A DNA stretch of 64,000 nucleotides, taken from NCBI GenBank assembly GCA_026018925.1, contig JAKSZU010000016.1, positions 2,479,501 through 2,543,500 of the forward strand, in the 5' to 3' direction. This document shows positions 1 through 10,867 of the stretch, piece after piece. How positions within the stretch are numbered: position 1 is the first letter of the stretch; the number at the start of each line of letters is the position of its first letter. Source of the DNA: Tupaia tana (taxonomy: Eukaryota; Chordata; Mammalia; Scandentia; Tupaiidae). A program made the position numbers and the translations under genes. The notes below the pieces were generated by a model. That model ran no database searches. It saw only the letters and a list, made by a program, of their open reading frames with translations, and had not been told where the DNA came from.

Positions 1-284
1 GCTGTGAGGGTGAAATGAGAGCTGAGTGCCTGCAGAGGTAAGAGTTCTGCCGTGAGAACACGCAGGCTTCGAAGGAGTGTAAGGGGAACCACTGCCTGGT
101 GTAGGCTTTGTCTGGGACCAAGCAAATCAGCACCCTAAGTCTAGTTTCATAGCCTGCAGATGTCCCCAAGGTAACCGTACCCTACAGGAAGACGCTGGTC
201 AACTTGATTCAGCTTACAGGATCAGTAAATACAGTTTCAACCTTTTTAAAAAATTATCATCAAAAACTTAGTAACAGCGTTGTA

Positions 285-470
285 CTCAGTGCTTGCTGTG
301 CTTTGGGCACGGCTGCACTCTCTTTATCCAAAGCAGAGGTACGATATTATTCCCGTTCTTACACATGAGGAGATTGAGCCTTGGCGGGATAGATACGCTT
401 CCCTTTCCATACAACGAATCCCCATAACCTGATGTCCTCACTCAGAGAGACTGAGTCCTTAAACGCAAGG
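285..470 (+). mobile_element. MIR: MIR-like ancient SINE
   Basis: The stretch follows the MIR pattern of a small core, then a gap-rich 'tactattattcccgttttacagatgaggaaactgag'-like part: here a run of that type is readable at about 340-390 (ATTATTCCCGTTCTTACACA, then GAGGAGATTGAGCC). It is strongly diverged, as MIR copies are in all mammals. No host coding signal is seen around it. Family assignment is from memory of the consensus. Confidence 0.5.
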
Positions 471-542
471 AACTACTGTGAGGTCAGTAGTCAAGCTTTC
501 CAGAAATGCATATTCTGAGTCAGACTCTGGTTTGGAAATATA

Positions 543-678
543 CTCGGGAACTTCAACAAAGTCATGGAAAAATGGAATTCAAGTATGAGTTTATTTTGGT
601 GCAATAATATATTGAAATTCACGCAAGGTATTTTTTTTTTCAAAATACACATTTTTCATGAACTTTTTGAATACCTAT
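543..678. mobile_element. Palindromic MITE, family B (copy 1)
   Basis: A short element of about 135 bp whose two ends are inverted copies of each other. The left end reads AACTTCAACAAAGTCATGG and the reverse complement of the right end reads ATTCAAAAAGTTCATGAAAA, which align with few differences. The middle holds GAGTTTATTTTGGTGCAA, also seen at 46498-46619 and 44828-44895. Short size, no coding capacity, inverted ends and TA-like flanks fit a non-autonomous Tc1/mariner transposon. I do not recognise the named family. Confidence 0.55.
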
Positions 679-744
679 TATGCAATTTTTACAAAGAATT
701 AGGCTAAATATTTATAATGTGAAGCATTTTTTGCTTTGTTAATA

Positions 745-921
745 TTTTTAAAAGTTTATTTATTTTATGAGAAAGAGGGGAGAGAGAGAGACAGAGACAG
801 AGAAACAGGCTCCAGTACCAGAATCCCCCGTCTTAGCCCAGATCACATATGTGCAGGGAGATCTCATGATACTGCTCACGTGAGTCCACATGCCTTTCCA
901 CCATGCCACCCCCTGGTCCCA
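745..921 (-). mobile_element. tRNA-derived SINE, family 2 (old)
   Basis: Read on the minus strand it starts at GGGACCAG near 921, and ends in a CT-rich run followed by CTCATAAAATAAATAAAC. That ATAAATAAAC tail, rather than CCTATAGC, is shared with the copies at 3888, 11475, 42645, 42905 and 49846. The copy is diverged and no target-site duplication is clear. Confidence 0.5.
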
Positions 922-954
922 CGCAACTGAAGTTTTTCAAGTGTTGTTTATCAG

Positions 955-1185
955 AGCACATTCATGTGCACAAGAGAGAGTGAGAGAGAGAGAAGCACTG
1001 TTACAAACAGGCTTCCGTCACACCACGGTTTCCCCTTTTCCGGTCCTCCAGCTTCTCAGAATCCCGAGCACACATGCACACACTCGGTATGTTTTCAAGT
1101 TAACTTGGGGGTTAGAACCCACGGTTGGCCAAGTGGCTTCTAGTGCTGCAGCTGGGTTTGATATTGCCTGCTCCAGCAAGCTAGG
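955..1185 (-). mobile_element. tRNA-derived SINE, diverged
   Basis: On the minus strand the B-box-like part (ACCGTGGGTTCTAACC, about 1113-1128) is followed by the usual sugar of alternating CA/TG (about 1065-1085) and a CT-rich 3' part at 972-1000. It is old and lies directly beside the copy at 745-921. Confidence 0.45.
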
Positions 1186-1189
1186 CCTC

Positions 1190-2320
1190 TTGGTTGCTTT
1201 ATAGAAAATTATTTCAGTACAGAAATACTGGCCATCTGGCCCTGATCACACTGAACACATTTTTGTTTGTTCATTTCAGGTAATTGTCAATACTGGAAGT
1301 TAACGTATCATTGCTGGACATCTGCTTTGTGTCTTGGACTCTGCTATGGTTGGTGTTAAGACAAACAAAATCTCTGCCCGCAGTAGGCTCTATGGTGGAA
1401 GATTAAAACATGAAACAGCAAGTTACAAGAGAGTGTAAACTGTCACAGAGGGAGGGAGGAAGCACTACCCCCCCCCCCCCCCCCATTTGGAATACCTGCA
1501 GCAGAAGCCTGAGCTTCCCAGAAAACAGGAAGCCTACAGGGTCAGCTCAGTAAAGAGGGTTCAGCAGAGCAGGGAAAGGGTTGAGAGGCCTGAGGGCAGA
1601 GAGAGGGGCACACATTCCAGAGAGGAAGGAGCTGAGGGGGTCAGGACTACGGGGCAGTGTGGGTACACAGAAAGACACAGAGCAGACGGCCGTGGAGAGC
1701 CAGGCCAGGGATTGCACAAGCCAGGCTAAGGAGATTAGCCTAGCGGTCCTGGCTCTTTTCCATCCATTGGCTCTCTAAAGGAATCTTGGGACACTGTGTA
1801 CTTACTCTGTACTTTAAAAATCACCTTGTTCCCTTGCTTTATCAACTTCTAAAAATAACAGTTGATCCCTTGTTATGAAAGATACGGATTTAGTTAACAT
1901 ACAGTTCTCATTTGATCATGTTTTATAAGTGTGTGTGGGGGGGTGTATATAGGCATGGGAACTGTGTTTTCCTTTTTCTTTTGCTTATACATGTTTATCT
2001 GTTGGTTGTATTTGTAATTATAAACAATGCTGTCAAATTTCTTTTTTTTTGATCCACCAAATCTAAAAGCATCTTTGAGTGCCTCTTTATAAACTGTGGA
2101 TATTATACCATATTATACCAGGCACATGGCTTATCTCAGGTCACCTTGAGATCTGGACCTGCAGTGGGCCATGTGGCTTCCAGCACCGAGATCAGCATGC
2201 CACCAGCTCCACCACTAGAACGGGCCTGCTAGGGGAGTTACATTCACATTCAACAATCACAGCCAGGTTTTCTGTGCTTTGTCTGTAAATTGATTAAAAG
2301 CAAAATAGGAAAAAGTTCAC
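1190..2320. other. Non-coding; old repeat of unnamed family and a C17 run
   Basis: No gene is seen. From about 1310 to 1790 the text resembles a long ancient mammalian interspersed repeat (phrases such as a 'loss of tissue'-like row of GACAAACAAAATCTCTGCCC, and GGGCACACATTCCAGAGAGG) that I also see at 6180-6900 and 39050-39720, but I cannot name the family. A pure run of 17 C lies at 1468-1484. Open frames here are short and show no domain. Confidence 0.35.
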
Positions 2321-2324
2321 TTCT

Positions 2325-2503
2325 TTAAAAAATTAATTTTTTAGAGAGATTTTTGCTATAGGGTGTGTGTGCTCACTGGGGAGACAGAAACAGAGAGACA
2401 GAAAGCGAGAAATCACCACCTGGGAGGATGGCCATGCCACAATCCCTTCTCCTTCAGTTTTTCTCTTGGGATCTCGGACACATACGTGCAGAAACCCATT
2501 GTG

Positions 2504-2508
<5 letters not shown>
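2325..2508 (-). mobile_element. tRNA-derived SINE, family 1, cut at its 5' end
   Basis: The tail side (TTTTTGCTATAGGG at about 2350) and the middle (AAATCACC, then GGGATCTCGG) are present on the minus strand, but the tRNA-like head is missing: the copy stops at 2508, where the T-run of the next SINE begins. Confidence 0.7.
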
Positions 2509-2538
<30 letters not shown>

Positions 2539-2711
2539 TTTTTTGAGAGGTTTCTCACTATAGGGCGGTGCGCTCGACAGACAGACAGAGAGAGACATAG
2601 AGATAGAAAGCGAGAAATCACTCCCCAGGGCGGATGGCCACAACACAATCCCTTCTCCTCCATTCTCCTCTCGGGATCTTGGGCATGCACACACGCGCAC
2701 CCGGCATGAGT
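2509..2711 (-). mobile_element. tRNA-derived SINE, family 1, 5' truncated
   Basis: It opens with a long T-run (2509-2537), then GAGAGGTTTCTCACTATAGGGC, the CT-rich part, and the CCGGCATGAGTTTTAA block at 2700-2715, where it stops. The tRNA head is absent, as expected from 5' truncated reverse transcription. It abuts the preceding SINE directly. Confidence 0.75.
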
Positions 2712-2752
2712 TTTAACTCTCCTGGTTAGAGCTATTCTTCACATTGAGGGGC

Positions 2753-3045
2753 TTCCCTGTGGCAGTGCATGCTGACTGATGCTGCTCCTCTGCAGGCTGA
2801 AGCCCCATGGAAGGCCCAAGTTGGATTTCCAGCCCACTCTAAAACCTGGCACCATGGCGAAACTCACCCTGAGTGCATGTGCATGTGTGCTGAAGTTCCC
2901 GGGAGGAGAATGGAGGAGAAGGGATTGCAGCCTGGCGGGGGGAGGGTGATTTCCCACTTTCTCCTCTCACCGTCTCTGTCTCTCACTCTGGTGAGTACAT
3001 ATGCCCTAAGGCGAAAACTTTCCAAATATAAAAAAAGAGAGAGAG
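2753..3045 (+). mobile_element. tRNA-derived SINE, family 1, diverged
   Basis: The 3' half is clear (GGAGGAGAATGGAGGAGAAGG at about 2900, then GGTGATTTC, CT-rich run, CATATGCCCTAAGGCGAAAA). The head at 2753-2860 is much altered and the tRNA boxes are hard to read. Confidence 0.6.
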
Positions 3046-3048
3046 AAG

Positions 3049-3150
3049 AAAGAGCTAGCACAGTGGTGCATGCTTGTTGACCTGGCTGCTTGAGAAACTG
3101 AGTCGGGAAGGTCAGAACATAGCGAGACATTTTCAGAAATAACAATAGAA
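3049..3150 (+). ncRNA. 7SL RNA-like fragment (short Alu-type monomer or pseudogene)
   Basis: The text GCACAGTGGTGCATGCTTGT at about 3056, then GGCTGCTTGAGAAACTGAG at 3082, and ACATAGCGAGAC at 3117 follow the order of the 5' domain and the 3' end of 7SL RNA, with the S domain missing. This is the same make-up as primate FLAM-type monomers. 7SL-derived SINEs are known from Euarchontoglires, so this would agree with a flying lemur or relative. An independent 7SL pseudogene is the alternative. Confidence 0.45.
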
Positions 3151-3885
3151 ACAACCACGTGATCAAGCCTCGTTTCACATCATAAAGGCACACCCAGTAA
3201 GAATTCAGATGTGCAATATACTAGTTTGGGACTTATGATCAAGGTGATACTTGAAGTTAAATATTTGCAGGTTTTGGAGTGTAGAAGCTATTAAGATTGA
3301 TAAAATCACCCAGTTGGAAAGACAATTCTGATAGGAATATTGGCTATTATGTGAATTTGAATATTAATTGAGCTAATTCTTTCTATATGCTTCAGTGATG
3401 CTGGGTTTATATCAGAAGGTACTGAATGTTAATTCCACATAATTAATTACATATGACAATAGACTTAGTGACATCACCATTATACTATGGAATTCAGGTA
3501 CTATAGTGTAGAAGGCAATGCTAATGATATTTTATATTTATATCCATATTTTATATTTTAAAAAGAAAATGGAATGAGTCTTTCAAAAATAAATGCTTAT
3601 TTGGTGTCCACTATGAAATGTTGCAGTTTTAAAATGTTAACTTTTCAAGTACATATTTACATGATATATTTTATTCAGTTTTTTTTTTTTTACTAATTTA
3701 CACAGGATCTTTATTTCTACACTAAAAATGAACTAAAACTAATTCCCTCCAGGCTTCAACATTTGCAGTGTCACTGTTCCTCTCTAAATACAGATGTCCA
3801 TGGACAAACATCTGTTACACCTTCCAAACTCACCTTTGCCTAATCTGAAAATAATAAATCATAAGGGTATTTAAGCATATAAGTA
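3151..3885. other. Unique AT-rich sequence, nothing recognised
   Basis: No gene, repeat or RNA could be supported. The stretch is AT-rich and holds only stop-dense short frames and a T12 run near 3680. Confidence 0.5.
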
Positions 3886-3887
3886 GG

Positions 3888-4112
3888 GGCCAGATGGTGG
3901 CGCAATGGTAAAATACAACTCTCTATGCAAGGGTGATCTGCGAGGGCTCCAGATTCATGCCCAGAGACTGCACTGAGCACATCAGGCATGTGTGTGCCCA
4001 CCATCCAGGGCTGTCTGAAGCTGAGGTGGATCATGGCACAAGACCCTGATGGGGTTGCTGTCTCTCTTCCTCTCTCTCATAGAAGAAATATATAAACTTT
4101 AAAAATAAAGTA
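3888..4112 (+). mobile_element. tRNA-derived SINE, family 2
   Basis: The head GGGGCCAGATGGTGGCGCAATGG looks like family 1, but the body differs: it has GGCACAAGACCCTGATGGGG at about 4032 and then a CT-rich run and CTCATAGAAGAAATATATAAAC. The same AAGACCCTG block occurs at 11640 and 43048, so these form a separate, older family. Confidence 0.6.
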
Positions 4113-4116
4113 TATT

Positions 4117-4404
4117 GGGACCAGCAGATAGTGCAATGATTATGTCTCTGGACTCCCACACAGTCAACCACAATTCAAGTCTTGGACTCGGTGGCTGGAA
4201 ACTCATGCCAGGCGCATGTGTGTGCGTGCCTAAAATCCTGAGAGGAGAATGGAGGAGAAGGGGTTGGGGGATGGCCGTCTTCCTTGGGGAGGGGGGATGA
4301 TACCTTGCTTTCTATCTCTCTTTCTCTCTCTCTCTGTGGTGAGTGCATGTACCCTATAGCAGAAATCTCTCTTAAAAAAAAAAAAAGAAAGAAAGAAAGA
4401 AAGG
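4117..4404 (+). mobile_element. tRNA-derived SINE, family 1
   Basis: Complete copy: GGGACCAGCAGATAGTGCAA head, B box at about 4170, GGAGAATGGAGGAGAAGG, CT-rich part, CCCTATAGCAGAAA tail. The tail has grown into a (GAAA) microsatellite at 4385-4404. Confidence 0.85.
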
Positions 4405-5810
4405 AGATTGGAGTATATTCATTTATATTTTTTTATTGTAAGTTTACTTACAGTACCAATTAGCAAACTTCAGATCAAGAGTACTTATGTCAATTAGTAT
4501 TTCATGACAAAGTAATTTTCTACATTCTTAGATGGAAAAGTCTTTTTACATTATCTGGATTTCTCATGCAAAATTTAAGGTTAAAATTTTTCTCTTATTT
4601 TACAGTAAGCAGGAGAAAATGAACCTAAAATGGTAGGCTAAGGATGTAACCAGTCTCCTACGTAAACAGCAGCGGCTGCAACATTGCATGTAGATTTACC
4701 CAACAAATGTAGAAACTAATGATGCTGTAATTGCACAGGAGATTAACAGTATGCAGCTTTTCTACACACTTTTTAAGCCATTAAGTACGTAAACTACAAA
4801 CTGATTTTGCTAAGCATTAGTATTTCTCAATGCTAATTCTCGGAAGGTGATCTGGAGCTAGATCTTAAAGAATAAGTGATTTGAGTTCAAACTGTAATTA
4901 AAATGTTTCTATCAGGCTTAGGAAATATTACCATGAACTGGTAGAAGAGAAAAGCTATTGAATAACTAAATATTTTAAGTGAGCTGACAGGTTCCTGACA
5001 AGCAGTTTCCATAACAATCTAGTTTAATGTTTATAAAACCCCACCTTTGTGTGTGTGTGTGCGTGTGTGCGTGTGTGCTGTGGGTAATCAAATGTAAAAT
5101 CATAAGCAAGTATGATGAGGCAATTAATGTTATCGCTGTCTTTGCTGACAATTTTGAAGCACAATACAAAGAACAAATTATTCCAGGCCTGCCTTTCACT
5201 TTGTATTTAGAAAAGAACTAGGTTACTGAAGTGAACTTCCTTTAATGCGATCCAATTTAGCAAAGACTTGGGCATTTATTTGGTATAGGGCAGGGATAAT
5301 TATTCCGCGAGCTTTCATTATATTACTGATGTTTACATTTTTGTAAATGAGAAGACAACTTGGTTTTAATTATGTCAATTTTATCAAAACTTCTAGCAGT
5401 TAATTAAGAGAAATGAGTATTCTTTAGAGTTTGAAGAACATTATTTTAAAATAAATCTACATGTATTAATTACTACTTATATAACAGAATACCAATCAAA
5501 GCAATAATTACTTTAAATTTTCTACTTTTCTGGCTAATGTTTTAGGTCTGTATGAGAGACCACATGCCTATAATCTATATAATGGGTAATTTGAATAGTC
5601 TTTTATTTGTGCAGGGAATTGTTTATTTCCTAAATTCATGTTTAAATTGACTTTACTATAAAGAGCTATTATATAAACTCAAATAGTCTACCACAAAGTT
5701 CTGAGTTGCAAAATATATTTAATGGAAGAATTGTTTTAAACTCACACGTATAAAAAAATCAGCTGATGTATCTTTCATTTATTTTTCAGCGAATAAGAAT
5801 TAAGCAGTGA
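4405..5810. other. Unique sequence with a GT microsatellite
   Basis: No gene is supported. A (GT)n run with GC interruptions lies at 5049-5080. About 5270-5360 faintly resembles a MIR core (GGGATAATTATTCCGCG, then TTGTAAATGAGAAGAC). The 60-75 residue frames on both strands have no domain and cross the GT run. Confidence 0.45.
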
Positions 5811-5814
5811 ATGA

Positions 5815-6078
5815 GAAGCGAGTCGGAGCAGCAGCCTTGTGGTGCAGCAGTTAAACACCGTGCCTTGGTAGCTAGATCCCACGTGGTTAACCATGGTTTG
5901 CGTTCCAGCCCTGTTGGCTTGAAAAACAGGTCAGGCACATGTGCCTGCTTGTCCCAAATCCCAAGAGGATGGAGAAATGGAGGAGGGAAGAATTGTGGCG
6001 TGACCATGCCCCATTGTGGAGTTCTCTCTCTCTCTGGTAAGTACATGCACCCTCTGGAAGTTAAAAGAGAAAGAAAAG
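5815..6078 (+). mobile_element. tRNA-derived SINE, family 1, older copy
   Basis: Head GCAGCAGCCTTGTGGTGCAG at about 5826, B-box region at 5893-5910 (GGTTTGCGTTCC), AGAGGATGG and GTGACCATGCC blocks, short CT run and GGTAAGTACATGCACCCT tail are all in the right order but diverged. Confidence 0.7.
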
Positions 6079-6179
6079 TAAGCATATGTCCTGTACAACC
6101 CTGTGGTCTAGATCATTTGTATATACCAGTGAATCAAGTAATCAACAGTCTTCCTTTACGATATACCTGAAGTTGTAGA

Positions 6180-6900
6180 TAAGCAATGAGTTACAACGTA
6201 GGACACAATGCAGCAAGGATAAAAAACCTTCGATGTGCAAAATGGAGGCCGACCGCAGTACTGGCTGGGTCATCAGCTGAAACAGTGTTAGAAGAACAAA
6301 GACTTTAAAGGAATGGAGGGAGCTGACCAGGACCAAAGTCTGTAGGCAGAGGAAACGGCGAGCCCTGAAGTGGAACAATGTCTGGCGTAGTCAAGACTGT
6401 CAGTGTGCCTGGGCCCAGGTGAGCATGAAGAGGAGTATTTACAGGTAAAGTCAAAACAAATGTGGTCCAGATTCAAAGGATCTTGTAGATCATTATAAGG
6501 ATGTTGGCAATTATTCAATGCAAACTGAGAAGCCATAATAGTGTTTTATAGGGAGGAGTGTCATGGTTTCTGTAATTTCTTAGAAGAATCATTCACAGTG
6601 ACTGCAGTGGGACCAGGGTGGAGAAGAGAGACCCAGCACCTCACCGAGGGAGCTTTGAGTCAGAGCACTCAGACAGGAAGTAGCAAGTACATGGGTCCTG
6701 GGTGTATTTTGAAAAGAGACCCCTTAGGAATTCCTATTGTATTGGCTGGTTATGTGGGAGAGAGGAACTAGAAATGGGTCTACAGATTTTGGCTTGAAAA
6801 ATTGGAAGGATGAACCCCATTTATTTAATTGAGGTGGAGAGATCTCTCAGTAAAGCAATGTGAGGTGGATCTATGAGAAAACCAGTTGGAGCATGTTAAA
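6180..6900 (+). repeat. Old interspersed repeat, family not named
   Basis: The order of motifs (GGCAGAGGAAACGGCGAGCC at 6345, AGAAGCCATAATAGTG at 6528, GTCATGGTTTCTGTAATTTC, GAAGAATCATTCACAGTGACTG at 6584, then GTGGAGAAGAGAGACC) matches a long ancient mammalian repeat that I know by sequence but cannot name with certainty. It has no coding capacity here. Confidence 0.35.
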
Positions 6901-7103
6901 TTTGAGAAGTTTATTTTATATTCAAGTGATGACACAGCTAATATGAGAGCCTAGGTTTCATAAAGACATCTGGATTAGGAATGAACAGCTGGAGTCTCCT
7001 TCCCGCCCAACACCTAGTGAGGCAAAATCCATGTGCATCTGAGGTGGGCAAAGCCCTGCCCTTTAACTGAAAGAACGGCCCTTCATCATCCACAGACAAT
7101 ACA

Positions 7104-8010
7104 ATGGAACTCATGGAAATGTCAGATAAAGAATTTAGAATATTCATAGTGACAAAGCTAACAGAGATGCAAGAGAAGAAAGACAACGAAATCCAGAAGA
7201 TGCAGGAAAAAAGAAGCAATGAGTTCCAGGAGGTGAAGAAGTTCTTACATATTCTGAAAGAGGAAATACACACCATAAAAAAGAATCAAATGGAACTGTT
7301 AGAGATGAAGACTGTAATACAGGAAATCAAAACCTGCCTTGAAAGTATTAAAAGTAGATTAGATCATGCAGAAGATCGAATCTCAGATGTAGAAGACAGA
7401 ACCTCTGACCTCGAAAAATTCACCAAAAAGACTGAGACAATAACCCCCCAAAATGAGAAAAATATACAAGTAATACTAGATACCATTAGACACCTAAACA
7501 TCCAGATAGTCGGTACCCCAGAAGGTTAAGAAACTAATCAGGGCACTGATAATCTACTCCATGAAATTCTGGAAGAAAACTTTCCAAACCTAGAAAGGCA
7601 TTCAAATATCCAGGCCCAAGACAGACAAAGGATCCCACATAGAACCAACCCAAGAAGATCTTCTCCAAGACACATCATAGCCAGATTGACCAAAACCACA
7701 GAGACAAGATACTAAAATTGGCAAGAGAGACACGTCAAGTTACTTTAAAAGGATAGCCTATCAGCTAACATCGGATCTCTCATTGCAAACAGTGCAAGCA
7801 AGGGAACGATGGATACATATATTCAAAGAGTCAAGTGAAAAACAATTTCAACCAAGGATACTGTATCTGACAAGATTATCCTTCATATGCAAAGAGATGC
7901 CCAAAACATTCTCAGATAAATAAAACCTGAAAGAATTTACCAACCAGCTCTTTGAGAAGTTCTGAAGGGAATGCTACACTAGGAAAAGTAAAGACAGACA
8001 GACAGAAATA
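7104..8010 (+). pseudogene. L1-ORF1: LINE-1 ORF1 (RNA-binding coiled-coil protein), broken
   Basis: The first 141 codons are open and encode the N-terminal half of L1 ORF1p: MSDKEFRIF motif, then a long heptad-rich coiled coil (residues about 15-125, with KKNQMELLEMK and DHAEDRISDVEDR) that trimerises the protein in the family. A stop ends the frame at 7529. Downstream the RRM and C-terminal domain can still be read in pieces to about 8010. In the family ORF1p binds L1 RNA and aids target-primed reverse transcription. This copy cannot make the full protein. Confidence 0.8.
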
Positions 8011-8099
8011 AGAGAACAAAAAATGACCAAAAAAAAGAAGGCCAACTTGGTAGGGACAAGTTCAGAAATATCAATAATAATGTTGAATGTTAACTTCCA

Positions 8100-8101
<2 letters not shown>

Positions 8102-8130
<29 letters not shown>

Positions 8131-8377
8131 TGGAGAGGTTTTAACTATAGGGGGCGTGTGCTCACCAGACAGACAGAGAGAGACAGAGAGACAGAAAGCA
8201 AGAAATCACCCCCAAGGGGGGATGGCCACGCTGCAATCTCTTTTCCTCAATTCTCCCCTCGGGATCTTGGGCACACACGCACACAGCGTGAGTTTTAAGC
8301 CACCGGGTCCAGGACACAAACCGCGGTCGACTACGTGGGAGTCCAGCGACATAGCCGTTACGCTAACTGCTGGTCCC
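8102..8377 (-). mobile_element. tRNA-derived SINE, family 1 (young), in LINE-1 copy 1
   Basis: Full copy in reverse: T-run, GAGAGGTTTTAACTATAGGG, CCCCCAAGGGGGGATGG hairpin block, TTAAGCCACCGGGTCC, tRNA head, ending CTGGTCCC. Target-site duplication TTAACTTCCAAG lies at 8090-8101 and 8378-8389. Confidence 0.92.
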
Positions 8378-8459
8378 TTAACTTCCAAGTTTTAAATGGA
8401 AAGATCAGACCACAGTAACACTGCAAGTTCAACAAAAGAGAGATTACATGAGACTAAAC

Positions 8460-8950
8460 TGGTGAAATAGAATTCTATGACTTTTTTTCTTTTATGCTTT
8501 GTCTTCCAGATTTAAGGATTTTGTTTTTCTTTTGAATTGTTGATAGCTTCAACAATTTGTTAAAAAATGTTTTTTAATTGAAGCATAAACTTTTTTCCCT
8601 TCCTGACCCCTTTGCAGTTGGAAAATATTTGTGAGTGTTCTTATTTTGTGCAGAATGGTTATTTGCATAAGTTTAATAATAAACTTAAATATTAAACTTA
8701 TTTGCATAAGTTTAATACAACAGTATCTGTTGCTTTGCATCAGAAATTTAATTCTTATGGGGCTTTGTGCAAATAACAGATCAAATTGAGATTAACTTAA
8801 TTTTTTTTTTTTTGAAAATACATTAGTTTATGCCTGTCTTTAGCAAAAGAGGGAATAGAGAGAGGGAAAAAAATGTTTACAGTGCACTTGTCACTAGATT
8901 CTAGCTTTGTTCAATTTTAGTTTAAGATCTTTAGTAAATCTTTTTTTTTT
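8460..8950. other. Unique AT-rich stretch with duplicated octamer palindrome
   Basis: No gene is seen. The octamer ATTTGCAT occurs at 8661-8668 and 8700-8707, both followed by AAGTTTAATA, and the DNA between them is close to an inverted repeat (AAGTTTAATAATAAACTT at 8669-8687). This could form a cruciform or be a chance product of AT-rich sequence. Confidence 0.5.
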
Positions 8951-8960
8951 TTTTTTTTTG

Positions 8961-9205
8961 GCTATGTTGCTGGACTTCCACGTAGTTGACAACAGTTTAA
9001 GTTCCGGACCCGGAGTCATAAACTCAGCCGGGCACATGTGCTTGCGTGCCCAAGATCCCGAGAGGAGAATGGAGGAGAACGGATTGCGGCATGGCCATCC
9101 CCTCTGGGGGGTGATTTCTCGCTTTCTGTCTCTCTGTCTCTCTCTGTCTTTCTGGCAAATGCCTTATAGCAAAGAAAACTCTCCAAAAAAAGAAAAAAAA
9201 ATTGC
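8961..9205 (+). mobile_element. tRNA-derived SINE, family 1, head shortened
   Basis: Starts within the tRNA region at GGCTATGTTGCTGGACTTCC, so the first 20 or so bases are missing or replaced by a T19 run at 8941-8959. The rest is complete to the A-rich tail at 9180-9205. Confidence 0.8.
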
Positions 9206-9209
9206 TAAG

Positions 9210-10498
9210 ACTCTCGTATCAAGAATACAACCCAGCAAATGATCCTAAGGAAAGGCATTAATGAAGCTGGAGGAAAAGCACAGATGTGTCGGGGCCCGAA
9301 AGCCAAGGGAAGAAACTGTCAAGGAATGAGCGAGTCGCTTGGGCTATGTTACCATGGGTCCAGTGAGATGAGATCTGAGAAGTGACTTAGCAAGAGGTTT
9401 AGCAACCTCGAGGTCAGTGTTGACTTTGGTTCAGCAGTTTGTTTGCTAGTTTGTTTTTAAATAGTCAAAGCCAAAGCCACATTGGAATAAAATTCTACAA
9501 ATATTTTCTTTCCCTTAAAATTTAACAAGTCTTTTCATCTGATATCCTAAGAGATTAAATCCTTCCTTTTCCCACAGAATGCAGTATAATTTAATATAAC
9601 ATGGAAAAACTTGCTGGACCTTATAATTATCTTAGGAAGAACGGTGAATTTCCAGCTCGTCCTATTTTTCCTCCATTTGTGTGTGTACACAGATGTACGT
9701 ACTCTGTAGATATGGCTGCTGTCAGGTCTGTAGAGAAGTGCGGTTCCCTCCTAGAGGTCTCATGCTTCAGAGCTTTGGACCAGTGTTTCTTTCTTTTGTG
9801 AAATTCTCCCAATTTTCACAACAAACAGAAGGAGCTCGACCAGACTGCGCTGTCAACACGATGGCTTTCCTCTCTTCTAGAATGGAGTTCTCAGCAAATG
9901 AGATCTTGTATAAAATGATGCGTCATGAGAGACATGTTCAGAAATGAAATTAGGAACTAGCGTTGGAGAATAGAAGACTGAGCTGATGTGTTATATACAC
10001 ATAGGATTAAAATAACAACACATTTCACCAACCAATTAGACAGAGTTAAAGGAAAAGGCGATAACTATAGTTCAGAAAGAGAGAAAAGCTGGAGTGGGTG
10101 AAGAAAACCAGTGGCTGCAGACCACATGGAGATGCTGAGTCACACAGAGGCCCTGGAAGCTGGAGCTCTGTCTTCTCATGCTCGTGGACAGACAGGAGGC
10201 TCTAGGAGGTATGAAAAGAGGACACTAGACTCATCTTACCGCCAAGACGCAGGGACTTCATGATGTCACCCTTATTTAAAAGCTAGGAAACAGCAACCAA
10301 TTATCTGAAAAGCCAGCTGGAAATCTTGCTGACTAGGTGGGATTTGAGAGTGACAAAATAGTGACTACTATTAAAAAAAAAAAAAAAGCAGATTTGAAAA
10401 AGAAATAAGTATACGTAGATATTTCATAGGGTCAATCATGGTCTCACAGGATTTGAGTGGCACTAAAAAGTTCCTATTGCCTGGTGACATTGTGGGGC
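9210..10498. other. Unique sequence, nothing recognised
   Basis: Frames of 60-90 residues near 9600-9950 overlap on both strands and show no domain, no splice pattern and no start context. I treat them as chance. An A15 run lies at 10372-10386. Confidence 0.45.
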
Positions 10499-10499
10499 T

Positions 10500-10762
10500 G
10501 TTGTTATTTTTATTTATTTTTTTAGAGTTTTTTTGGTATACGGCACATGCACTCACCAGAGACAGAGACAGACAGAGAAACGGAAAGTGAGAAATCACCC
10601 CACCAGGAGGGATGGCCACACCACAATCCCTTCTCTCCATTCTCCTTTCTGGATCTTGGGCACGCACGCAAACACATTTTTAAGCCACTGAGTCCAGGAC
10701 TTGAATGCTTTCGACTACATGGGAATCCAGAGACATAACCATTACTCTATCTGCTGGTCCCC
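10500..10762 (-). mobile_element. tRNA-derived SINE, family 1
   Basis: Reverse copy from a T-rich tail (10500-10530) through GGTATACGGCACATGCACTCACC, the GGAGGGATGGCC block, and the head ending ATCTGCTGGTCCCC at 10762. Confidence 0.8.
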
Positions 10763-10867
10763 ATTGTGACTGTTTTAATGCCATAGTTCAACAGACGTGT
10801 GTGTGGTGATGCTGGTGTACAATAAACTTAATATGTTGACAGTCTATGCCAGTATAGAATGAACGCC

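Larger units (their letters stand above)
6905..8460 (+). mobile_element. L1: LINE-1 copy 1: 5' part, ORF1 and the very start of ORF2
   Basis: A forward LINE-1 with a leader at about 6905-7100, an ORF1 reading at 7104-8010, and the first codons of ORF2 (ISIIMLNVN) at about 8068-8095. Beyond that the ORF2 match is lost, so endonuclease and reverse transcriptase are absent. A young SINE sits exactly at this point (8102-8377). No poly-A tail is seen at the right edge, so the 3' loss is by deletion rather than by ordinary truncation, which removes the 5' end. Confidence 0.75.

Noticed and set aside
9601-9947. Overlapping frames on both strands of 60-88 residues
   Set aside because: Symmetrical open frames in unique DNA without domain or start context; most likely chance.
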